This document shows, in pieces, positions 13,201 to 25,026 of a stretch of DNA of 64,000 nt. The notes under the pieces are model-generated. The model was not told the origin of the DNA and did not search any database. It saw only the letters and a program-made list of their open reading frames with translations. Source of the DNA: Opisthorchis felineus (lineage: Eukaryota > Platyhelminthes > Trematoda > Opisthorchiida > Opisthorchiidae); NCBI GenBank assembly GCA_004794785.1, contig SJOL01009857.1:645213-709212 (forward strand). The letters run 5' to 3'. The translations under genes and the position numbers were made by a program. Within the stretch, counting starts at the first letter, position 1, and every line of letters begins with the position of its first letter.

Positions 13201-13900
13201 CTCTATTATACATATCGAAATTCTGTTTCAAATGTAGTGTCATACGTAATATAAGCGCCATCAAAAACGGATGTTTGGCGAATGGATTTGCTTCGCTCCG
13301 ACCGGAAGTTGGAACACGCGGTCCGACCAACCGTTCCTAGCAATCAGTCTTTGTGAAGCTTCAAGCCTTGGAATTGAAAGCTGATTGGATTTCGTATGAA
13401 GGATTTCTGCTTGCACGGTGAAAAAACCTTTGCAAGCTTATTGCTAAGCTCGGAGAACAGGTTAACTGCCACCTGATAAACAGTCAGTTAACCCTCCCGG
13501 GCTACCAACATTGACACACTGCTGATTACGAAGCCGTATTCGGGATCAATGTGTTTGATAATTACGAAATATGTGGCAACTCTCGCAGGAGCAATCTTGC
13601 ACGCGTGCCAACCTGATCATGGTTGATCTGGTTGGTCTAGCGAGATTCGACTGCCTTGTATTCAGGTCCCACTTAATTTCAGCAGCATGAGGCCTCCGAC
13701 TTCTTTTGTGTGTTTGGTAAATGTGAACTCAATCGATCTGCTTTATTTGGCTCATGCGACAAAATCGGTCGAGAATATTTTAACCGAGTAAGATTCTTGA
13801 TCGACTGACAAAATGTCAGTATTTACTTTCTTGACAAATACTGAAACATGGATTAAAACATGCCAGCCATCGAACTCATTTACGTCGCTCCATCTGATGT
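10250..13900. other. Non-coding stretch with one small hairpin
   Basis: There is no supported gene. An imperfect hairpin lies at 12022-12053, where ATCTGGAGGATATG pairs with CATATCCAGAT apart from a two-base bulge. Short TTACT iterations lie near 10552-10570. The remainder is unremarkable AT-rich DNA. Confidence 0.4.
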
Positions 13901-13904
13901 GGTG

Positions 13905-13986
13905 AGAGGCTATATGGTGTTCAGGCTACGCGAGTTCACTTTGAACCCAAACATCGTGAGATCAAATCCTACTGCAACTAGTTGCT
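13905..13986 (+). repeat. tRNA-like SINE head
   Basis: The plus strand shows a box A-like TATGGTGTTCAGGCTACG, then an anticodon-arm-like GTTCACTTTGAAC, then a T-arm/box B-like GTGAGATCAAATCC (about 13961-13974) at tRNA spacing. It lies directly beside the oppositely oriented SINE that follows. A tRNA-derived SINE head is inferred. Confidence 0.4.
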
Positions 13987-13989
13987 GAG

Positions 13990-14240
13990 TTGTGCGAATT
14001 CCTTTTCCAAGGCCACCCTTCTGGCCCATTAAACCTAACCTTAGTAAGAAGGGTAAAACACGTTCGCTCAGCTGCAGCACCTTTCCAATGCCTAGATGTC
14101 ACTTCACCCGAAGAAAGCAGGAGGGCTGAGACGCTGCCATGTTACCCAAGCCTAGACAGGAACAGTTGGAATGCCGCGGATGGGTTCGAACCAGTGACCT
14201 TCTGATCACTGAAACACCTGTGTACTACTTTTACTAACCA
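13990..14240 (-). repeat. tRNA-derived SINE copy
   Basis: On the minus strand a perfect box B core (GGTTCGAACCC, about 14183-14193) follows a tRNA-like 5' part (GGTTAGTAAAAGTAGT, then CAGTGATCAGAAGGTCACT). After the head comes about 190 bp of body. The complementary plus frame (13990-14205) contains segments such as SPEESRRAETLPCYPSLD and DGFEPVTF. I know these as a recurrent frame of a repeat that contaminates fluke gene predictions, so this plus frame is a repeat shadow and not a gene. Confidence 0.5.
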
Positions 14241-14967
14241 TAATACAGAGTGCAGTGGGGCTTTTACGATCTGATTGAGCATAAGACAGACAAATGGAGT
14301 TAAATGGGAAAACGCTGTAATGTACTCAGATGAGTGAGTTCCTTTGGGAGTGGTAAAAGTAAACTGATTCAGGCAATTGCAAGATTTCTGAAAGGGTGCC
14401 CACTAGAGATGTCGAAATTCTAGTAATGTTTGAGTAAACTGCCTATAGCTCAGAGGTAGCATCAAACGATTCTTACGGATTCCATTAATTCTTTTTCTAT
14501 GTTAACGCCACAAGGTACAAATGTGTGTGGAGTTTCCTGTGTCGTTAATACTGGCAATTAAAACTTCCGTTTTTAGTTAAGTATCGACAGACTTCCTATT
14601 TATTTTAATTAACAGGCTTATTTAGACCGGTTCCTTACCAGACGCTGCTGATGCAGCTTGTGGCGGTCGGCAGTTCTTTATACCTGTTCAGATGCAACGC
14701 TTCGCTCGTTCTGTCAGGTTTGTGAACTTAGATCCAATGTGCTATCCGTCGAACAATGGATCAGATTTCACCTTTGCCTCAGTGGCACAGAACTGAAAAT
14801 GCGTTTGCGACCCCGATAAATTAATCGCACGGTATGTGGGCCTTCGGTTGGACTCATATATCCGCCTGGCTAGTTGCACACCCTGAAAAGGCAATACATT
14901 CACAGGCCTATGCTATCGCTGTTGCTACTAACAACCACTGCTTATGGGTGTCCCTGTAGACGAAGCA

Positions 14968-14969
<2 letters not shown>

Positions 14970-14999
<30 letters not shown>
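14970..14999. repeat. (TA)n microsatellite, 30 bp
   Basis: An uninterrupted alternating TA run of about 15 units. Frames crossing it encode IYIYIY artefacts. Confidence 0.95.
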
Positions 15000-15001
<2 letters not shown>

Positions 15002-15261
15002 TGCATCGCACGTAAAGGTTGAGGTGGCTTTTTTCTGGGAAGAAGTGCCCTTCCACCAGACGCCAGTGAGAACGCTGTCCACGAAAAGGGATACAGTATC
15101 TGGTAAGCAAAAAGAAAACTTATTATCTCAAAGTGATTTACAGTGAAATGAACACGGACGTTTTTAAATCGATCCTACCCAGTTGACACCTTTTTTCTTT
15201 CTGAACTAAAAAGCGATAAGGACACTGAATGTATATACCGAATATATATAGAATGTGTATG

Positions 15262-15263
<2 letters not shown>

Positions 15264-15297
<34 letters not shown>
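15264..15297. repeat. (TA)n microsatellite, 34 bp
   Basis: An uninterrupted TA run of about 17 units, preceded by a shorter TA tract at 15242-15250. Confidence 0.95.
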
Positions 15298-15301
<4 letters not shown>

Positions 15302-16151
15302 GCATCAGTGGCACTTACAGCCTGAAGTAGTTTTCTTTGGGTAGCTGCGTGTTTTCCTCTCAATTCGACATTAATAGGACCACAAAACGTGGATTCACTG
15401 ACAAACTCATGAAGAGGTTACCTGTCAGTAACAATCCCTTGCCTCAGACTTTGAAAAGAACCTCATCAGCAACTGTTCACTCTGTTCAGTCGGTCCAGAT
15501 GTACCAACGATCAGCTGATCGAGCCGGTAAATACTTCAACTTTCTTGGATATATGGTGGTTACTTTGATTAAGTAGGATGGTACAGACTTAGTGCAATGA
15601 CCACTGTAGTTGTATGACACTTGAGCTAGTAAACAGTGCAAAAGCGAAAGGTGCATGAGTCTCTTAGTGATACTGGCGTTCAAAATGGTGGGCAAAAGTG
15701 ATTGATACCCTCATTTATTTAATGAGTGAATTGCATTAAAGTGGTTTGACGGAAACCTACGGAAATGAAAGACTGTGGAACACGGTTCACCCTAACCCAC
15801 CAAGTTTATCAGCGCCCATCAGCAAGTAAGAAGAATTCCACCGTTAGAGAAATTACAAGATCTTCCGCGCGACCTGCTCAGTCAGTAAAGACAATGTGGC
15901 CCAGCGGGGGATTCTACAGTGAATATGTTTTCCTGAAACTAGAACATGCCTGTAGTCAGATATCCTGACGTATCTGGATAATAATCTTAAGTATATATCC
16001 ACTTGTTTGACAGTGCGAAGAATGCCAGATGGAGTTGATCACCAGAGTATTTGACAGTCGGTATTGCTATTGAACAAAATCTATGCTTCAATCATTAACA
16101 GTTGTCAAAACGTACAAATTAGAAAACTTGTTTTACTTCTCTGACAAACAT

Positions 16152-16265
16152 GCTCATTCGCTTATCAACTTGGTTTTCACCGGACACTCACCTGAAACCT
16201 CGCTGAATCATCCGTGTATGATATTTTTGTTCTGTCTCCTGAATGACATCGGTCAACAGGCCGTC
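16152..16265 (+). repeat. Dispersed repeat copy (same family as 34386 and 36723)
   Basis: A 57-bp block (16152-16208: CTCATT..., TTGGTTTTCAC, then CACTCACCTGAA..., GCTGAAT) aligns with one arm of the fold-back at 34386-34443 and with 36723-36780. Similarity continues about 50 bp further (TATGATATTTTTGTTCTG... against TATGATGTTCCTCGTTAAC). The family's class is unknown. It could be a fold-back/MITE-like element or a piece of a larger interspersed repeat. The plus frame that crosses it (16083-16304) is best explained by the repeat. Confidence 0.6.
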
Positions 16266-16702
16266 TCCGCATACACCGTGGGTTTCAACCGGATAATTGT
16301 CTAAAATCCATCATAAACCACCAGTTAGGTACACGTATGACTTCAATACTGTTCGTTCTCCGGTCTTTCCCCTCGACCTCACACCAGGTACATGGCGTTA
16401 AGCTGGATGCACAACTGAATCACTGATAATCTTATGTGGTATCACCTACTGTGCGCTGGGGTCCATCGACGTACTTCAGTGTGAAAAGTAATTCCGGAAA
16501 CAGATACCGGTCTACCATCAAGGAGAAATTCTCATAGATTAAGTGTTTAGTTTAGAGGGACATCTGTAAAGGTTGACCTGTCAAGCGTGGGCGTCAACCG
16601 GTCTGTGAGATTAAAGTCGCTGATCAAGTCCACGATTTCAAGGACATCTTCCAGACTGGATGGTGGTGCTTTTGACCTCACCGGTTCCAGAGGTTCCGCT
16701 AA

Positions 16703-16980
16703 CTATTTTGCCTGTGTGTGATAGCGCAGGTACGGCACGTCTCCGCTTGGTACAAGTCCCATTTTCGAATCGTAACTGATCTGGAAAATCAAGCTTCTTA
16801 TTCGATAAGACCAGGCAGAGCCTAAATACCCCTTCTTTTTGGCCAACGCAGAGCAAATATTAAAATATTCCGCGCTCTTCTCCGACTCATATGCACCAAT
16901 CATTTCCTCAAAAGGTCCATAATATAACAATTTATTCGACAACACCACTAGGTTTATTGCTCCTAAATCCATTTTCTCTG
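16703..16980 (-). CDS. Exon-like segment, unknown product
   Basis: An 89-codon minus frame. Its first 55 residues are rich in charged and aliphatic residues (for example FEEMIGAYESEKSAEYF and CSALAKKKGYLGSAW), unlike most chance frames nearby. An acceptor-like GATTATTTCCAG lies immediately upstream, before AGAAAATGGAT at about 16980. The right (3') limit is not clear. It lies downstream, on the same strand, of the exon pair at 18.0-18.5 kb and could be a later exon of the same gene. I recognise no domain. Chance remains possible. Confidence 0.25.
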
Positions 16981-17467
16981 GAAATAATCTTTCCCATTCG
17001 ACATGAGGACGAGTTTCGCCAATACGGCGTTTGTCCAGCTAATGTCCCTAGGGGCGCTTAATTTATGAACAAGCAAAATCGGACTCACAAAAATAGTAAC
17101 GAGCTTCGGTTTGACCCAATCACCCATCTCAGAATACTTCTTGACCAGCGTATAACTCGATGCCCCCGGACTGTAAGTTAGGCTAACTCACAGTACAGCA
17201 ATGATCAGAAGTGACCATAGGCCAGCCCACCTATTACCTTTGGGTCATGACACTGAGGGTCGTTATGCAGAACCTGTCGTAGTCTAACTCATTTTGTGGG
17301 CTAAATACCCTACCTTCAACTTCATTCTAAAGATGTCTCCGCAAGACCGGTCGCAGCTAATATAGCTCTATTGGTTTCAGTTAATCTAACCACACAGTTG
17401 TTTAGTGTATGTGATGCTGATCGCCAGAAGTGGCTAGTAAGATCAAACCATTACGTCTCCCTACCTT

Positions 17468-17470
<3 letters not shown>

Positions 17471-17504
<34 letters not shown>
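17471..17504. repeat. (TA)n microsatellite, 34 bp
   Basis: An uninterrupted alternating AT run of about 17 units. Confidence 0.95.
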
Positions 17505-17507
<3 letters not shown>

Positions 17508-18030
17508 CAGGGTCGTAATTAATAAACAATATTCAGCTGCTGTGTGACTGACCTGTGTACAACATCTCACTTGCGAATACACATTAGGTAACTTTGCATC
17601 GTTGTTGTTGGGCTTTTGAAAAGCCGGCCGTTGTTTTCATAGGAGGAATTCTTTTACTGTTAGATAAACACTAGTCAGTGAAATAGGTGAACTGCTGCAC
17701 AGCGTTCTGGTCATAAGTTCGGCCACATATTCCACCATAATTTGGTTCATTGTACTTAAAATGAAAGCGATGTGGATAAACACAAAAATGATCTGGATGC
17801 TGTTGAGGTCCTTTACTCAAGAAATACTACAATATAACTTCTGGTATGCGAGGGAATTCACTTGGCACAATGTCCTTGTAACACAGACAGAAAACATTGG
17901 ACAGAAGATTGTGGCCTACGGTGCGAGCACTAGGCTTTAGCATATCTCCCGGAACTACAGCTCCAGACCACTTTGAAGGAAAAACCACACATGAAACCTC
18001 ATCACATAATAACCAAGATCCATCTAATAC

Positions 18031-18172
18031 GGTGAGTTTGCAGCAATCCAACTTCCTTTTTTATACAGGCCTAGCCCAAATTTAGCCGAATCGATATTCA
18101 CTTCTGCATAGTCACTGCAAGGGGTACATACAATAACACTGATCGGACGGTCGATGTTGGCATCAGACTTGA
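18031..18172 (-). CDS. Candidate internal exon, phase-compatible with 18385-18549
   Basis: An acceptor (ATCTGTTTTCAG) precedes the segment, and the open frame then runs VKSDANIDRPISV...YKKGSWIAANSP to a possible donor at GTATTAG. The first two bases complete the codon left with one base by the candidate exon at 18385-18549, so the two can be joined in frame across a 212-bp intron. Overlapping its end in another frame is a second open stretch, 17827-18051 (DGSWLLCDEVSC...SEFPRIPEVIL), which cannot be joined without a further frame change. No domain is recognised. A strong plus-strand donor-like GGTGAGTTTG at 18031 complicates the strand assignment. Confidence 0.3.
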
Positions 18173-18384
18173 CTGAAAACAGATTTTGATCACTCAGATT
18201 TTTTGCTTGTCCTAATCTTGACCTGAGATACCGATAAAACAGCACGGAAATTCTACCCGAACTGGATACCACCGGATGGCTGGTTCAAACAAAATCATCG
18301 TTTCCTCCTGCCTGATCCAGGCTAAAATATTTGATGAGAAACCCGTCCTGGGAAATTGAACAGTCTAGGTGTTTGTCTTACTAC

Positions 18385-18549
18385 CCATTTTCTGGCGTTT
18401 AAGTAGGAAAGTATCAAACTGTTGCCTAGTTAATAGGTCAACTGGTCCATTCTTGTAAATACTGAGTTTAGCGTGATTTTCGACATCGTCGACCCCCGTG
18501 ATTTCCACTAGAAAGGCAATCATGTCACTGTCAGATACTATCCACATGA
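18385..18549 (-). CDS. Candidate internal exon, unknown product
   Basis: A 165-bp open segment on the minus strand lies between an acceptor with a T-rich tract (TTTTTTCACGTGGATTTTCAG minus its first base) and a donor GTAGTAAG. It starts and ends in phase 1 and encodes about 54 residues: MWIVSDSDMIAFLVEITGV, then an acidic and basic stretch with KLSIYKNG and LLTRQQFDTFLLKRQKM. The composition is protein-like (D/E/K-rich, few Cys) and differs from neighbouring chance frames. I do not recognise the family. Phase matches the next candidate exon downstream. Confidence 0.35.
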
Positions 18550-18559
18550 CTGAAAATCC

Positions 18560-20330
18560 ACGTGAAAAAATGCAAACGACACAAACCACTCTGAAGTTAC
18601 TTAAAAAGCGTCCATTCAAAGTGTTAGCATGAACGGTACACAAACCTTTTTACAGGTACTGCGTAAAAAACAACCATCATACGCGAGTATGGGTCTTATC
18701 CAGTTCTTGGTTGATTGAGAAGGTCCCTTACCCGTGCCACATTGAAGTACAACCTACTTTCTATTGGGTGGAGCTAATATTATACAAAATACGAAGTCCG
18801 TCAAGATAGAAGTCTTTTTTACTGGTCGTTTGAGCCATAACTTTTGTTCATTCTCATTCATGGTATCTATACAGATTTATACGGTTACGACTAATTTTTG
18901 GCCAATCTTTACCTTCAAAATTGAACTGTGGTATGGCCTGAGCGGTGACATCACCGGCGAGGAAGAACTGCAGAGCAATCTTGGTTGACGGAGAGACTGC
19001 TGAACAAATCGTTCCGAATTAGGTTGTACACTAAGACAAATCAAATGGATCCCTTACACACATACTACGATTGATCTCTCAGCAATAAAACTTCTATCAG
19101 ACCGAGGAAAATCATCTAGTGTGGAGAATTCTCTCTAAGAAATTTTTTATCCTGTGGTAAATGTGTGGCTAGTTCGTAGAATAATCAGAAGTACGGGGTT
19201 ATTTGGAATTATCGGGCGGTGGCTCATGGGTCGAACACGATATCGAATGACTAGCAGGTTTGAAAAGCTGATCATAGGACGAACGTTTATCAGCCTACTT
19301 GGCTGGGGAGCTATGAATTTAGTGCAAACTGGAATCAAACGGACTGTTTTGGTATCCAAGTAGTCTAACCACTAACGGAGAGTCAAACGGCATTATCTAA
19401 ATAGCCATCGATGCTCGCGGAGTGAACGGATAATTTTCACGCCAGTAGCCTTCCAGTCCCGTGGGATTCTTTCGTAGAACTTATCTACTTAATCAAATTA
19501 ATGGACTTGGACAGGATGTACAAGTGCACTGCCAATAAGATCGATGTGACAAGTTACACAAAAGAGACAGACGAATTGCTGCGATGCATACATAGTTTAT
19601 GTTTGTCCATTGATGGAAAGAGCGAACCGAAACGTACTTATTTGATTCTGGATTAATTTGATAGGCGAATAATATCCGGAGAAATATCATGCACATTTTC
19701 ATAGCAACCGAACACGACCGATGAACATCAATCATTGTTATTCAAATGGACAAAAGTTGTCTCATAAAGAGCGCACAAATAGAATTTTACGACTATACCG
19801 GTGTAGATTAACTTAGCAGTAGTCGTGCGAAAGCAGAGTTAAATGACTTTCCGCAGCAACGAGTTTCATTCATTTTCGTTGACACAAACCCAGGAAAGAC
19901 ACCTTAAATGTGCAACCGAGACGAAACTGGGAAAGTTGCGCCTGCTTTTTACTTCAAACCTCGGCAAAAACGTTTCGGTCACAGCTGATGATTCATTGAC
20001 AAAATGCAGGTTTTTGCACTCGAATTACCTTTTAAACGCTACGTACTATTTTTATTCCCAGTCCAATGTGTTACCTTGGGGAATGAAAGGTGGTACGAAA
20101 AGTCTAAGCGCTGTTGGTGCTTTTCGCCTTCCAGGCTGGCCTGGAGGCACTGAACGACATGGTGACTAACGGATGTCACTGGCGTTCATGCTGTCCATTT
20201 CTATCCAGATGGATCCAGATGGTCTGACTGAATTTTGGGGGTGTAGGCATCGTGGATGTTTGTGGTAGAGTAGCCCTAGCTAACTTTCCCCGTCCCATTT
20301 TTCCCTCTTTCCATTATAATCCCCTAGCGG
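18560..20330. other. Mostly non-coding; one open frame of unclear status
   Basis: A plus frame at 19154-19363 (IIRSTGLFGIIGRWLMG... ending TVLVSK) and its mirror minus frame are both open. Neither has a recognised domain. A short palindromic CCAGGCTGGCCTGG lies near 20132. Nothing else is supported. Confidence 0.35.
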
Positions 20331-20370
20331 ATGATGGTGATGATGATATCGATGATGATGACAATGTATG
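20331..20370. repeat. Imperfect (GAT)n tract
   Basis: ATGATGGTGATGATGATATCGATGATGATG-type iteration, interrupted by substitutions. The minus frame encodes a poly-His artefact. Confidence 0.85.
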
Positions 20371-23300
20371 AACTGCCACTGTGATTGCACAATCATACAA
20401 TCAGAGGCCAGCTGCAGCATTCTATTGCAGTGGTTAGAAATAATCAGCTTCCAAATGTCATGATAATTTTCATCCAAACAAAATCAACAATCTTGTTTTA
20501 GTGATAATAACATGTGTGATTCGACAAATACCCATGTTTGTGCACGAATTTGGCTTTAAAGGGACACTCAACCGAGTCCAGTAGAATCTCTGGTTTATGA
20601 TTATCTGCTTCAACTGTGTAGTGTGCTATGTCTAGACAATATTTGCGATTCATTTTGTAGCTAAGGAAACATGACCATTTTTTCCAAATTTGTCATTCTC
20701 CTGATGTTCCGAGCACAAGTATGAGGTGGGGATTTTTCACATGTGAATGAAGGAAAGTACATCTTTTTGCTTCATCTGTTGGTTTGGGGGGTAATCATAA
20801 AACAAGTGCTCACGTCACATCGTTCGCTGTTTTGTGCTGCTGGTTAACACCGCTTAATGAGTGGTTATGATGCACGTGGTTTTGATGCTTGTTGTTTCAT
20901 AGGTTCGTTGTTATTCTTCAGTTTACTATCAACACCTCGAAAGTTACAAAACGAAGGTTAAGTGGCGGAGATTACTAAGCGGATTTACATTCACAATGAA
21001 AATTCTGAGAACCGATGGTAACAGAGACTTGTATATCCAAAACCATGTGGGATGTTTTTTCATCATTTCCGCATCTGACTACTTTGAAAGCTTTACAAGT
21101 AGAGAAGAAAATAATAAGTATAAGCGGTTTTTTGTTTTTTTGCAAAACCAAAAGTTAAGGCCTTCAAAGTTTTCTAGTCAGCTGGCGTGAAAACGCAGGC
21201 AGGCATCAGCCGACGTGTCCTATGATTCCGAGTCTATATAAGAAGAATGATATCGATGGGGAGATAAGCACCCAATGTTTTGTGTTTTTGTAACCCGGCC
21301 AGGTCCAGGTAACCAAGCCCTTGGATCCTAAAGCCCCTGGTCACTCTCAAAGCTAATAAAACCCAAGCATTTCTAATAACGTCATTTTCTCATTTTCGCT
21401 TTTCAGGACATTCTTTTATGGTTTTCTTGATGCCGTTGGGCAAACTAGGCGATTGCTTCATTCAGAAACTGAGACCATATAGTGAATTCGCCCAACCGTT
21501 ATTCAAGCTGATTGTATGTCTGTTCTCTGGATTTATATCCGCATGAATAAATAACAGACAATCAGATCGTGACTAGCAATCTGCCAGGAAGCACCGCAAT
21601 AGATCACTTATCTAACAACCTTCAGTATCCACCCATACAATTCAAGTCGTCATTTTGCCAGGTCCATAAATAGGCACAGCCATCTCCTAATATAAGCTTG
21701 CTCCATCTGTCATGCAGGGTGGGAGTTAGGAAGATTTGACTTTGACTTCTAGCACTGCCACCTTCTGTAGTATCTGCCTAATTGTCTGAAAATAGAACTG
21801 GAAATATCTTATCCAGCGAAGATGTCAGCAGTCTTGAGTTTGCATTATTTGCCGAGTAAGGCAACCCCTCGTTCTTGCACCTATTCGAACCGATCCTGAA
21901 TCAAGACTGTTGGTTTCTTTACGTTTTCACCTAGGCGGATTTTATGGCCCGTTTCATCACCATGAGCAACATGAAGATTAATGTCCATCTCTTTTCATTG
22001 AAGTATGTAATTTATGGGTTAAGTTCACACAGTAACGATTTTCACTGCATGACGCATGACGGTAGCGTTTTTCTTAGAATGTTTTGGTGGCTTATCAAGT
22101 TATGTTACAAACATGGAAAGTATGGTGATATTGCACCTTGCTAGTTTAAACCAAAATGGTGAATACTGTGTACATATTCCCACGTTTGACAATGCGTTCT
22201 TCTGGGTGTCCTTCCGTCCGTACATCTCATTTGCTTATTTTTGACACTCTTGACAATAGTTTGTGGAGACTAAATGTCGTTTCACAAAGTTTGACAATTT
22301 GGATAGGCGTTGTAGATTATGGCAGTCAGTCCAGCGCAACCTATCCGCCTTTGATCACGTTACAACAAATTGCAAAGTGAAGTTTAACCGAGTACGAAAA
22401 GATAAGTCTATCGTGGAAGGTGGACCAGAACTAGATTAACTGTGCCGCCGAATGTTCTAAACCCAACCCACTTAATTTGTTTTTGCATGCTGAGGATACG
22501 ACAGCAACTTAGTACTTTGGCGATTTAGCAAATGCCTCGGTATTATCGCATTTAATTCATCCATCGGCGAAGTACCTACCGGTTCTCGGTGGACGTTCTG
22601 TCGCCCAGTCAACATTCCGTTTTCGTCCACGCAGCTCAAAGTAATATATTTGGTACGTCACTGGTGTTCGGCATTCTAGTTAATAGTCACTTGTCACTTC
22701 ATAGAGGGAAATTAATTGTCTTCTTTCTTCCCTAGTCGCAGAGTTCTTAGCATCTCATTGGGTGTGAATAAAATACAGTAGGAGAATCTCCAATTTTATA
22801 TGCGGCTGTAAAAGTGAAATGATGATTTTGAAAACCAGCATGTTATAGCTTTTTCAAGAGAATTAGATGTTGCTTATTGGTGCAGCTAACCTGAACCCTA
22901 CAAGTAAACAGACATTTCGTGCTAAGTGGACATACGGTCTACTATCAAACAATATCACCTATTGGTTGTGTGAGGAGATTTTTTTAATTTGTGATGGAGG
23001 GATCATTTTGTAAATGAAGACCGTCTATGCTGAAAAGCAAAGAATCACTGCAGAGTTGCTTCAAACTTGTTAGGGATCCTCAGCAAGGTGCCACTTTCAA
23101 AACTCCAGGGAGTCCAGAGCGACACTAGGTCGCGAGGTTTAGGTTCTCTGTAGAGATGCACACTGGTGATGATCCTAAATAAAGATGAAACAGATATATT
23201 GTGTTTCCCGGCTTTTTATTTCAGGTTGAATTTGTCTCTTTTTACTTGTTGTTAGTGAAAGCTTAAACGTTTTTAATGCCCCCGAGGTTTATTCACAGAA

Positions 23301-24735
23301 ACTGGCTTTATCTAAATGCTGTATACTTTGGATCCACTGCACACACCCAGTCACTGCTCTTCGTAATGAAGTAGATGAACCAATTTCCCATCACGCTACC
23401 GGAGTGCCTGTGATATCACCACTGTATATATATGTAGTATTCGATAGCCCATTGTGTCAAATCCCAGGGCTAATTATCTAATTATCTATCTAATTATCGA
23501 AAAAGAAATTCGCACGCACAGGAAAAAGCCTCAATACCTGGATACCATGGATTTGAGTTATTAATCAAAAATATATTTTATTTAGTACCTTGTTTCTAAC
23601 ATCACTAGTTTTTGTGTGGGCTCGTGCAGCAATCCGATAAACATTTTGTAATGCTCTTCAAAAGTGTACAAAACAGGAGGAATGGTTCTTTGAAATGTGT
23701 GAGTAATTTTTTCGTCTTTCAGTTAGATGAGCTTCTCCAAGAGTGAAATTCACAAATTATATGGAAGCCTGATGCTTCTAGGTATTACCACAGAGTTCAC
23801 GTGCACTTTGGTCCCTATGAACAGAATTCAAAAACCTAAAGTCTCTGGACTAATTTGTTGAATTTTCCTGTCGCGTTGATGACTGTCGTTGTGTTACCTA
23901 ACCATTTAAAGTTGTACAGTTAAGTGCCCTTCAGACATTATGGTGGATCATTGCGTCTCATAACTGATTTCTACTATCAGACATATTGATAAGCAGTCCT
24001 GGGTCAGTTGCTCATGCCCACCGTCGGGCATGCTAACCGATTCTTATTATATAGATGCAATTTTGTAGATCACACGGCTAAAAAGAAATACGGCCAAGCT
24101 GTTAACGTTCCGTACTGTCATCAGTGTACGCTGAGTGCCGTTGTAACAGTGGGCCTATTGACCTATTGACCTTCATTTACTGTTTCAGTCCCGCGCACGC
24201 TGCTTGTCTCCCTAAATGTCGTTGACGAAGTTAGTTCAGAGATCACACACCTTCGGAGAATATCCGTATTAACTTTTGTGACGTTACTCACAAAACGCTT
24301 ATTTACCCATAAGCTTCTAACTCCGTGATAGTGATAGTCACGAATGGTTCTTACACCGTCCAACTGACTGAATAAGGAACCATTTAGGCGGGAAGAAGAT
24401 ATCACTCAACTGTAGTGGCTTATATCTTGATCAAACCGCCAGGTGGCTCACGTTTATCCAAGAAAAACTTCATACTACACATCTGCATTCCGTTTACACC
24501 ATCGTTTTTTGTTGCAATTGTCATTTCTTTTCCCTGCTGTGTACTGCGTTGCGCAGCACTAGAATATTCTCAGAAAGTAAATCTAAACGTATGAACGATT
24601 TCCCGCAATAGCAAAATATTTTAGTGCTAGTCGACCTCCTGGTATATCTTTGGAAAACATCAACTGGTTGTAGCTTATTTATTTTGAGATGGCGCGGACA
24701 ATGCAAAACAAACGAAGGAATGGGTGGATCGTTTA
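20371..24735. other. Non-coding stretch, nothing recognised
   Basis: AT-rich, with a short TA cluster near 23425 and TAATTATCTA iterations near 23472-23500. All frames are short. No gene or repeat family is supported. Confidence 0.4.
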
Positions 24736-25026
24736 TTGAATGGACTAATGACCAGATAGATAAGTGAGAAAATAGAGGAATAAACTGACGAGTTCATAAA
24801 CGAGCGGATTTATTAAGTGAATTGATAAACAAATGGAGAAATTGATAAACTAATACCTGAATGAATGAACGAGTGAATGAATGGATGTATGGACGAATGT
24901 ATGGATAAATGAATTAATGAATCAATGGATGAATGAATGAATGAATGAATGAATGAATGAATGAATGAATGAATGAATGAATGAATGAATGAATGAATGA
25001 ATGAATGAATGAATGAATGAATGAAT
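24736..25026. repeat. (GAAT)n microsatellite with decayed left flank
   Basis: The run from 24929 to 25026 is about 24 perfect GAAT units. From about 24858 to 24928 the same period is present with substitutions. From about 24736 only scattered GAATGA/GATAAA/GAATTG echoes remain. The right edge is abrupt at ATGAATCGAT. Purity therefore increases left to right. Confidence 0.95.

Noticed and set aside
13990..14205. Plus-strand frame with protein-like text (SPEESRRAETLP...)
   Set aside because: It is the reverse complement of a tRNA-derived SINE; the same phrases recur in repeat-contaminated gene models.
14874..15363. Frames encoding IYIYIY runs
   Set aside because: Artefacts of (TA)n microsatellites.
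24841..25026. CRISPR-like array
   Set aside because: Period-4 microsatellite without spacers. Nothing else in the window has direct repeats with unique spacers, and the context is eukaryotic.
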